Shown here: one piece after another, positions 55,848 to 64,000 of the stretch | How the letters are laid out: the number at the start of each line of letters is the position of its first letter | Position numbering within the stretch: position 1 is the first letter of the stretch | From: Fusarium oxysporum f. sp. lycopersici 4287 | Taxonomy: Eukaryota > Ascomycota > Sordariomycetes > Hypocreales > Nectriaceae | Direction of reading: 5' to 3' | DNA length: 64,000 nucleotides | Assembly: GCF_000149955.1 (NCBI RefSeq) | Contig: NW_017264847.1 | Span: 202,097-266,096, forward strand | Program-made: the position numbers and the translations under genes | The notes under the pieces: model-generated | What the model saw: only the letters and a program-made list of their open reading frames with translations | Database searches by the model: none | What the model was told of the DNA's origin: nothing

Positions 55848-56394
55848 TTGTGATATTAATGCTACGTCCATATTTAGTTATCTTGGATCTACTATAACTT
55901 TCTGAAATTGCAGGTATGGTTACATTTGGAGATGCAACTCAGAGTATTAACCGATCAGGTCTCAGGTGGAATGCTCAACATAGTTCTCGTCAAGTTCTCT
56001 ACTACTGGCTCTGAAAACATGAATTGATTGGTTGGAATTTACCCTCGGTAGAAAATGCGCGGATGTCAAGTGTTGTGGCTGATATAAATCTTGTTTTCGC
56101 ACATTGACTTACTTCATTAGGACATAGCGTTAGTTGACAAAACATAGCCGAGTCAGAGCTCGTGGGCTCTGACTCAAAATAGTCGAGTCAACAATGCCAA
56201 TAACTGCATTCAATAGAGGACAATGCTTCGTAGCTTGACTAAAGTTTCCACTTCCCCGCGTTTTACCCCGCGTTCAGGCCCTCTTCTCTCCGCTGCCATC
56301 AATTAGTTCGGAAAAGGGGATCTTGGATCTTTCACCTCAACTACTGGTACAAAATTCATCATCATCGTTGTCGAAACATTACCCAGAGCCCACA
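55848..56394. other. Intergenic, promoter of the regulator gene
   Basis: No coding sequence recognised. A frame running into the regulator start from 56323 lacks an ATG before 56395. Confidence 0.5.
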
Positions 56395-59037
56395 ATGGAG
56401 GAGGCGATGTCCCATGGCATAAATCCTCGACGGAAGCGAGCCAGCAAAGCTTGTGTAGCCTGTCGCTCCCGCAAAGTCCGATGCGATGTCACTCATAGAC
56501 CGCATCAGTGCACCAATTGTGCCCTTGATAACATTCAATGTGTTGTTAAAGACAGACGCACCAAATAGTAGGTTCCATGGACAAACAGCACCAACTCAAG
56601 CTAACCTGGCCAAGTCGCAAACGCTCTCCCGTCGTTGCCGAAAAACAGCAGCGGACACAGTTCAGAAACAGTTTGCAGGTAATTTTACCAAAGGACCCAA
56701 GCTCTGCTGCATCGGATGATCTGGATTCGCCAAACGATGCATGTCTAGAGCCAGATCTCTCAGTGGAATGTGGTCCTGAAAGCCCATCTATGTGCTTCGA
56801 GTCGCTTTGGGATCAACCTGAGATAGATTACCCTGCCGAGCGACTCATTCAAGGTGCGGCAGAAAATTGTGCGAAGGAACCTGGAATCTTTGAGATGGTT
56901 CTAAACCAGCGCAAAGATTCTGACTTCACCATTGTCTCGGAAAACTGTCGGGTTCATCAAACAGAGCCTAAGCCAGCCTCAAGCTCCGATGCAAAGCTGT
57001 CCGGTCAATCGCACATCATATACTCTTATTACTCTTTCCTTGATCTCGATATCTCTGGCTTGTTACCTGATGATATAAACTACCTCGAAGCCCAAGGCTG
57101 CTTTCGAGTCCCCACTCCAGAAGCTTTGGATGAATTTGTTCAAGAGTACTTTTTACATGTTCACCCGGCGCTTCCGTTGTTAGATGAAGCCTGGTTCTGG
57201 GCCATCTTTACACGACCTGTACGCGGCAGATCAAATCTATCTCTCTTCGTCTTCCAGGCCATGCTATTTACTGCATGTAGTGTATGTTACGAGCTCTGTG
57301 TGTATCTTGATATAGGATTTGCTGACTTTATAGTTCCTACCCTTTTCAACCCTCCGAAGTCTTGGATTTGCTTCAGTCCACAATGCACGAGACACATACT
57401 ACCGTCGCAGTAAGGTAAGTTCATCATGATCGGTGAGTCATGCTAGTGAACGAATCATGACTGACCTGCATTGCAGCTCTTGTTTGATCTTTGCAGTGAG
57501 AGGAACCTTGTGTCTAGTGCGCAGGGAGCACTCTTATTGTCATACAATGGAGCAATGAAGGACCAGAAACGCACGAATTCTATTTGGCTCTCAACTGCAA
57601 TCCACTTAGCTCAGGCCGCAGGTGCGGATCAATTTCATACCAGCTTAAACCCGAGTTTGACTACGGTAAATGAGCTAAAACGACTGTGGTGGTGCTGTAT
57701 AGTACGGGACCGAATCCTGCCTCTTGGGATGCGAAGACAACTGCACATTACATCGCTCGATGTGGCTCACGGAAGCTACTTGCCTACTGAGAAAGATTTC
57801 TCGCGAGAGATTGACGGGTCTCGGGTCTACGCACCACAGACGAAACGAACGCTAGTCCGGTTATTTATCACGCTGTGTGAGCTGACTGTTCCGCTCACTG
57901 ATGTCATCAAGATCGTCTATCCTACCGGCCGCTTGACTGATACTCATTCCCCGGTTGTTCATGATGTCCAACAAGGAAGGGAATCGCTGCAGTCTTGTGA
58001 GGCTGGCCTGGAGGCTTGGTTCGAAAGGGCAACGATCCAGTTTCCAACCCCTGCCGGTATCATCACTCGCGAAGAGTCTCTTGTGTTATACACAAACTTA
58101 CTCTACATATACTATCAGTAAGTATCCTTATTAAGGCATAGTCATGCATTTAGTATCACTGACTATATCGAAAAGCGCTGCTTGCTTTGCACTTTATCAG
58201 CACAAGGCCTTCATTATTAGCCAGGAACAGGCCAAAGCGACTTCAGAGCTGCAACGGACCAAAAGCAAAATCGAGGATGCTGCCCTCGGCATTACAGAGA
58301 ATCTGAAAGAGCTTATCCAACTGAGATTGGAAAGGTTCTTGCCAATCAGCATGTGAGTTGATACGTGATTTGTGATTTACTATTGCTGATATTCTATTTC
58401 TAGTGCTGCATATATTGCTGTTCCCCTGGTGCTCCACATCCTTGATGTTAGACTTGCAAAGAGGCCACTACAAATAGCCCAGAAGCAAGGAAAGCTAAAT
58501 GTTTATATTGAAACTATGAAGGCTATGCAGAAGCTCTATGATGGAGTTGATGATGTATGGACCTTTATCAGAACAGCTATCGATTATGCAACTGTACAGG
58601 ACGCAGAGAATGAGACAAGCTTACAGAATGGTTATAGCATTAACGCTGTCGGTTGTCTCGGATCGAAATCCAATCTAACCAACGACAACGAGTATGCCAA
58701 TGATTGGGGTAATGTCCTCGTCATGGAACCTGTTTTATACTTCCGGCTTTCTCGAACTATCGACCACTCGTTAGCTCTCGGGCGATATTCAGAGGACTCT
58801 ACACTTGGACTCGCTGCACCTCATTCAGCGCGTTTGCCTTCCCCTAGACTCTTTGTCATCGACATAGGTTCTCCCGAACAAAACGTCGATGCCACCACTT
58901 GCAAGCATGACAAAGCATCTGTGGATAACGGGGATAGAGAATCCGACGCTGGGCAAGATCAGCTTTTATCAGCACCTCAAATGCTAGAGGATATTAATGA
59001 GTTTATTACTTATGACTTTGGAATGGAAGATCTGTAA
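56395..59037 (+). CDS. Zn(II)2Cys6 transcription factor of the P450/ALDH/ADH group
   Basis: Predicted 790 residues in six exons: 56395-56567, 56615-57281, 57334-57414, 57477-58117, 58176-58352 and 58404-59037, with every phase consistent. The zinc cluster is near residues 20-48 (KACVACRSRKVRCD...QCTNC...C). The fungal-specific regulator domain (PF04082 type) starts around YFLHVHPALPLLDEAWF and includes RSLGFASVHNARDTYYRRSKLLFDL and the LKRLWWCCIVRDRILPLGMRR signature. A variable Ser/Asp-rich C-terminus could be the activation region. It sits at the end of the catabolic group and is the natural candidate to control the P450, ALDH and ADH genes. Confidence 0.95.
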
Positions 59038-59851
59038 GCTCTGGTCAAGTTAGAGAGGTTTAAACTAGAAGTTAAAGAGATTGGTAGCTTTAATATATAA
59101 TATTAGAGTAAAGTGTTTATTTAATAGTTTTATTATTCTTAACATTAAGACTCTTATATATTTAATACCTTCAACTTTATGTAACTATTTGATTTTTAAC
59201 TAATTAATCTTTCTATTATCTTTTTTATTATTTAATATATATAATTTCAATTATTAATTTTTATTCTATGCAACATATAATTTATAATCTTTGGCAATTC
59301 GACCAGCTCCTGGGAACCTTTGTAATACAACCCTGTATAGATATAAGACCTAGGTTTAAATAAATCTGTGCTCGAGCGAGGGTACTAAGCACTGGCTCCC
59401 AGTGAAGATGCATATGCAATGACCAATAAGTTAGTAAGCGCACAACAAATAGACGTAAATGGCCGTAGAACTAATGCAACCCTAATCTTACACGGCTCCT
59501 GAAGAGAATCCCCGCACAGCATCAAACCATTGGGCCTTACGGGGGTAGTGGTCGCCGCTTATTAAAGAGTTATCTGGAGGGCTAGACCGGGAGGATTTAG
59601 ACTCAAGTGGACCTCGGGAAGTTGTGGGATAACCCAAAGTCAGCCTTAGTTGTCCTATATGCATACTGGGCCAAGTCCGGTGCCACACTTTACGTTCTAC
59701 CATTGACAGAACTCTATGGGCTTATGGCCGCTCACATATAAAAATGCCCGTTCCGCTTCATACGACTGCTCTGTCCAGGAAATCCAACTCTAAAACAGAA
59801 GCCCCTAGCCAACCGGTATTACATTTCACTTTGTTCCCATCATCAGCCAAC
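59038..59851. other. Intergenic with a short AT-rich patch and a TATA box
   Basis: 59060-59280 is AT-rich, a small patch resembling the larger RIP-like blocks. The rest is ordinary sequence. A TATAAAA at about 59737 lies some 115 bp before the ATG at 59852 and supports that start rather than the in-frame ATG at 59744, which would fall at or before the transcription start. Confidence 0.45.
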
Positions 59852-60979
59852 ATGGCGTCTCGATCTATCTGGCAACGTGCCCTTATTCTCATTATTGCAC
59901 TCATTAGTCCCGTCGCCCACGCACAGCTGAGTTGGCTGGTCCATGACCCCTTCTCTGGAGGCGGGGGCCCGGCATTCAATCCTCGATCCTGCGTCTGGGT
60001 GGCTACCCAGGCCTTTGCAGGTTGGGGCAGCAGGAAGGTCACCGTCACGGCGCACAACTACATCCGATGGGGACAGACAGGCTGCGTCCTCCAGATTGCC
60101 AACACCTTTCCCACGTCCTTCTCCGTCCAAGGCGGCCGGTTTGTGATCGGCCCTCCTGGAGAACTTGGTCCTGGTTGCGGAGCCAAAGTACTCGGTGCAT
60201 TGGGGCAACACCGAATACCAAAGCTCGTTACAAAACATAATTATCATGGTTGCGCACGCCAAATTCTTCGGTGGCAACGTTGGCAGCCCGGTTAAGAGAG
60301 ATACGGATAGGCTCAATGACAACCTGACGACGGCGGATCCAGCAGACAACGATTTTGCCGCACATGTGGCGGATCTAGACTTTAAAATCGAACCAAGGAA
60401 CTCTTGGACACAAAGTTTATGGACTTCGCCGTCAAGCCTCGCGAGGAATCACATGTGGCAGCCCGCTCTGAGTCCAAGGACTTGTACTTGGCGCGCCGCC
60501 AGATCCGCTGGGTCCTTCGGGGTTGCGTCCGGAGCAGAAAAGGCGACAAGGCCCCCAACGCCTTCGTCGAGGAATGCACCTGCGAAGAGCAAAATGGCGC
60601 GCAGGAGTACTACATGGGTGACTTCACTATCACCTGCAACGGGGAGAACGCCGCTACCGCGACCTGGGGGCGGGGCCCGCTGTTCAACGCGCTGGGCAGC
60701 CTCGTCTCCCGCATCCAGTCGCTGAACACAAACGGGTGGGGCAATGTGGTGACGGTGAACTCCAACAGTCTCGGGACTGTCTTGTTCACTCCAGTTGGCG
60801 GTGGCTGGGGGTCGCGTCCTTCAACTGCTGAGGCTCGGGGCTGCCAGGAGGCGATCCATCATGTTATTTATGAGGGCTATACAGGGCCCGTCTTTCCCGG
60901 ACAATGCAATTGTGATGGAGGCTTCACCAACGATGACTGGCAAATGCTGGTCAGCAATCCGATTGGTATCCCGAGCTAA
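59852..60979 (+). pseudogene. GC-rich secreted-protein gene with two frame changes
   Basis: ATG 59852 begins a clear signal peptide (MASRSIWQRALILIIALISP...AHA). Coding sense then reads in three blocks: the first to about 60170 (FNPRSCVWVATQAF, NYIRWGQTGCVLQIAN, QGGRFVIGPPGEL), the second in another frame to about 60390 (EPKYSVHWGNTEYQSSLQN), and the third back in the first frame to 60979 (FMDFAVKPREE, VEECTCEEQNG, EAIHHVIYEGYTGPVFPG, CNCDGGFTNDDW). No intron signals explain the two shifts, which compensate each other. No family is recognised. It is noticeably richer in G and C than its neighbours, with AT-rich sequence on both sides. It is either a decayed gene or a correct one with two sequence errors. 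Confidence 0.6.
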
Positions 60980-61659
60980 TGCTGAGGTGTTCAACCATGC
61001 TGCCAGAGGAGGGAAGGCAAGCACCATTATGTCTCGGGTTTACATCTCAATTAGCTAGCCAAGTGCTCGTTATCGTCAGCATAGTATCTTATCTAAAGTA
61101 GAGAACTTGGACTATTAGCTTTATTAAAGTTGTTATCGAGTGAAGAACAGCTACTTAGCTTGGATATGGAAGACGCCTTTGAGGTTATCTCTTGGCAATA
61201 GTCCGCCCTGAACTTCCCAGTACCTATTCACTGGCTGACCAGGTCATACCGCTTCACTAGTTAGACCAGTTGAGGCTTTGGGCACGGACCTATCACGCCT
61301 CCATAGCCAAGCCCAGTCCTACCACTAGCCCACCCTAACTATGCGTTCCGCTACTTTAGGTAATGATGACCGGATTTAACGGCTTTACCATGTCAATGTG
61401 ACTGTATGTTGGGAAAAAGGTTTGCAGACTGTTTCAGCCTCGTCCTGATTAAGGGTTGTCCTCACTTGAATAGCGATGACTCCAGGTGGAACCTAGTCCT
61501 TAAATGTAGAGGCTTGGATTCAATTGCCCTGGTTCTATGATGGCCTTGCAGGGTTATGGAAGGACTAAATGTGACAGATGTTGGCTTGCATGCCTAAAAG
61601 CAACATGTTGCATTAAGAGCCTAAATAAAAGGGGAGAAGAGGCCGCTCTAGTATTAGTA
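60980..61659. other. Intergenic, no gene seen
   Basis: Ordinary composition, only short frames. It passes into the second AT-rich block near 61660. Confidence 0.4.
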
Positions 61660-62081
61660 TAATTAGATCTTATCTTCCCTTACCTTTATATTATTTTATT
61701 AAATAAAAGGCTAATATATTAGGCAAAAAACTTAATAATAATTATTATTTATAAAAATACAAATTTTAATTTATTAATAAATAATAATATAAAAATTTAT
61801 TTTATATATTTTAAGTCTTAGTATAATTAAATAATATTAGGTAATTAATTAGAGAAATTAATATAATTTAAAAGTTAAATTCTTTTAGTTATAATAAGAA
61901 ATTTATAATAATTATATTTAATTATTATAACTCTTATATTTATATTATATAATTCTTAGAATTTCTCTTAATTATAATAACATTACTTCTCTTAGTAATA
62001 ATTATTTTTTACTAAATTACTTAAATTATATTACTTTTAGAATTAAATTATTATATATTATTATTAATTACTAAAGATTTA

Positions 62082-62198
62082 TCTCTTAAATTATTATTAT
62101 CTTTTAATAAGTTATATAACTCTCTTAAATTATTATTATCTTTTAATAAGTTATATAACTCTCTTAAATTATTATTATCTTTTAATAAGTTATATAAC
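62082..62198. repeat. Three exact tandem copies of a 39-bp unit
   Basis: The unit beginning TCTCTTAAATTATTATTATC starts at 62082, 62121 and 62160. The three copies are identical. The amplification must be later than the base changes that made the block AT-rich, because older copies would have diverged. Confidence 0.92.
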
Positions 62199-62204
62199 TT
62201 TCTT

Positions 62205-62400
62205 TAATATATAAAATATATTTATTTATATTCTTATAAATTCTAATATATTAGCTATTAATAAAACTTCTTTTTATTAATTAAGCCTAACATATATTAA
62301 ATTTACTATTAAGAAATATAATACTTTAATAATACTTATTATTATACCTTATATAACCTATTAATAATAAACCTAATATAGCTTAATTTATTTATAATTT
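62205..62400 (-). repeat. Copy 2 (inverted) of the dispersed, RIP-eroded repeat
   Basis: The reverse complement of this segment is collinear with 39441-39646 over most of its length, with scattered substitutions and short gaps. Its start lies next to the tandem 39-bp units. Confidence 0.7.
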
Positions 62401-62935
62401 AGAACTAATTATTATATTAACTATTATATAATAAGGCAAAAGATTAAGTTATATTTATTATTATAATAATTATGATAATATTTATAGCTATTTATAAAGC
62501 CTTATTATATTATTATATAAATTAATTATACTAAAGTTTTATATAATTAGTAAAAAATAATAAGGTTTATATAAGATAATTAATAATATTATAATATTTA
62601 TATAAAAAGAGTTGAGAATTAATAATAATTACTTATATTAATTAATATATTTTATAAATAAAATTAGTTTATATTAAGACTTAAAACCTATAAATTAATA
62701 AAAAGAAATATAAAAATACTAATAACTTATATATAAAGTATTTATTATAATATTTGTTATATATTAATATTTTATATAAATTATTTCTTTATACTTTTAA
62801 TCTTATTTACTACCTTTAAAACCTTAATTACTTATAAGATTCTATTTTATATCTTAGGCTAGTATTTAATTATCTTATATTTAAAAAAAGAAAAATATAA
62901 TTATTACTTAATAGCTCTGCCTTATTATCCTCTAA

Positions 62936-64000
62936 ACCAATTTCTACTAATTCCTAGAAGTGCTAGTATTATTACCTTATTTCTATAGCCTTCCTCTATA
63001 TAACTCCGTAATTCAACGGCACACCATGCAGCCATTCTTGCGCTTTGACGGCCTGCAAAACGGCATAATATTTTGAAAACTAACATACAGAGTTCCTCGG
63101 CCGTGGTTTCCTCGAGATTCACTTATGGCATAAGACTGAATAATAGTTTCTTTTAGGGCCATGCATGCATACATAACAAGTAACTGCTAAGGCTTGGCAC
63201 CTTGCCAGTAAGACAGAGCTATTCCCGATTTGTAGGTTAATCTAATTGCGTGTCTATTACCCAAGTTAATCCTTGCTACATGGTTCATGGTCTGCTTGCA
63301 AGGCTGTCAGTTAATTTTGTAGGAGTTAATCGGATAATAGTAACGTTTCCATTCTTTTCTCTGATATCTATCGTTGGAGCACACTCTGTTACATCCATCG
63401 TCGCCCATGACCAAATAACTCCCGTATACGTAAGAAGACACACTTTAAGTGGTAAACCTATTATCACTGAGTGCTAAGTGCCACGAAATAGAGGACTCGG
63501 TTATTGAATGAGCTTGCTGTAACAATCTTCACCTGCTAATAAGTACTTTCTGCAAAGCTCTGCAAACCAGCCAATCTGCAGAATGGTTTGTCTCATATGC
63601 CGGTGCACAGCTGACATGCATATCGAAAATTTGCCATTATATCGGTTGGCTGAGCAATTGAGGGCCAGCGCACCAGCGGTAACCTTGGATGCTCTCCTTG
63701 GGTTGCAACCCATGGTGTTCTAAAGCACAACATCCAAGGTCCATGATAATAAACCAACCAATCTCAGTGAATTTCCAAGGCACAGGGCCATCTGGTGTTT
63801 GGAAATTATTAAGAGAAGTAACGAAGAGGTAGAAGTGTTCGACCCGTCAAGGCCCCAAGCTGCGTTGTGGTTTTTAAGCCCTGGAAGATCTGGTTGACGG
63901 CAGAGTCCGGACGGCATGGGCTTATGACTCAGATAGGAGTCAAACGGGAGACAGAGGAACAGAGCCGGCATCCTGGAACGGCAACGTACCAATCGATCGG
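62936..64000. other. No gene recognised to the window end
   Basis: Normal-composition sequence with only short frames (up to about 90 codons), none with a known domain. A minus-strand frame at 62925-63122 (MNLEETTAEELCMLVFKILC...) could be a relic running into the AT-rich block. Nothing firm can be said. Confidence 0.4.

Larger units (their letters stand above)
61660..62935. repeat. Second AT-rich, RIP-like degenerate block
   Basis: About 1.3 kb made almost entirely of A and T, with stops in all frames and no gene, like the block at 39040-41425. It contains a three-copy tandem repeat and an inverted relic of a sequence present in the first block. Both blocks therefore probably derive from members of the same transposon family. 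Confidence 0.8.

Noticed and set aside
49768..59037. Secondary-metabolite biosynthetic cluster
   Set aside because: No polyketide synthase, peptide synthetase, terpene cyclase or prenyltransferase is present, so the oxidative genes are better read as catabolic or detoxifying.
62082..62198. Regular repeats considered as a CRISPR array
   Set aside because: The units are directly adjacent with no spacers, in a eukaryotic AT-rich block.

Overview
The window reads as nuclear DNA of a filamentous ascomycete. Intron-bearing genes have short introns (mostly 45-70 bp, GT...AG with CTAAC/CTGAC-like branch sites). There are five Zn(II)2Cys6 regulator loci, an RTA1-type membrane protein, an NLR-like NACHT protein, and two extremely AT-rich blocks that look like repeats destroyed by repeat-induced point mutation (RIP). 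A Fusarium-like member of the Hypocreales is my best guess from gene content and style, but it is an inference. I saw no rRNA, convincing tRNA, CRISPR array or prokaryotic feature.

Layout. 0-12 kb: the end of a coiled-coil gene, a secreted chitin/polysaccharide deacetylase, a DUF1479 dioxygenase-like enzyme, an HSL-type alpha/beta hydrolase, a sugar-type MFS transporter, a Zn(II)2Cys6 regulator and a secreted tannase/feruloyl esterase. The last four would make a coherent ester/aromatic uptake neighbourhood. 13-22 kb: mostly eroded genes. These are a truncated regulator with in-frame stops, a DUF4246 gene with a premature UGA, an MFS relic, an apparently intact family III CoA-transferase, and a broken Ser/Thr-rich secreted Cys-repeat protein. 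23-38 kb: a regulator, an RTA1-like 7-TM protein, a secreted beta-propeller protein, a flavohemoglobin convergent with a zinc alcohol/formaldehyde-type dehydrogenase, a further regulator with an unresolved frame break, and an oleate hydratase with a one-base frameshift in a T run.

39-41.4 kb is an AT-rich block holding a 437-bp TA-flanked element whose 49-bp terminal inverted repeats each contain a duplicated 14-mer. Right after it lies a 1,267-residue protein with an N-terminal nucleoside-phosphorylase-like domain and a NACHT domain (41.6-45.5 kb), followed at once by an unrecognised, interrupted gene. 47-49.7 kb holds two divergently transcribed paralogous secreted proteins of a family I cannot name.

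49.8-59 kb is the clearest functional unit: cytochrome P450, aldehyde dehydrogenase, alcohol dehydrogenase and a Zn(II)2Cys6 regulator. The set could oxidise a substrate stepwise from C-H to alcohol, aldehyde and acid. 59.8-61 kb has a GC-rich, frame-broken secreted gene. 61.7-62.9 kb is a second AT-rich block with three exact 39-bp tandem repeats and an inverted relic of a sequence also found in the first AT-rich block. The last kilobase shows no gene.

The main theme is an accessory-type region: regulators and catabolic or secreted enzymes mixed with many decaying genes and RIP-like repeat relics around one NLR gene. Exon structures come from reading splice signals and frame continuity by eye; they are consistent in frame unless stated otherwise.
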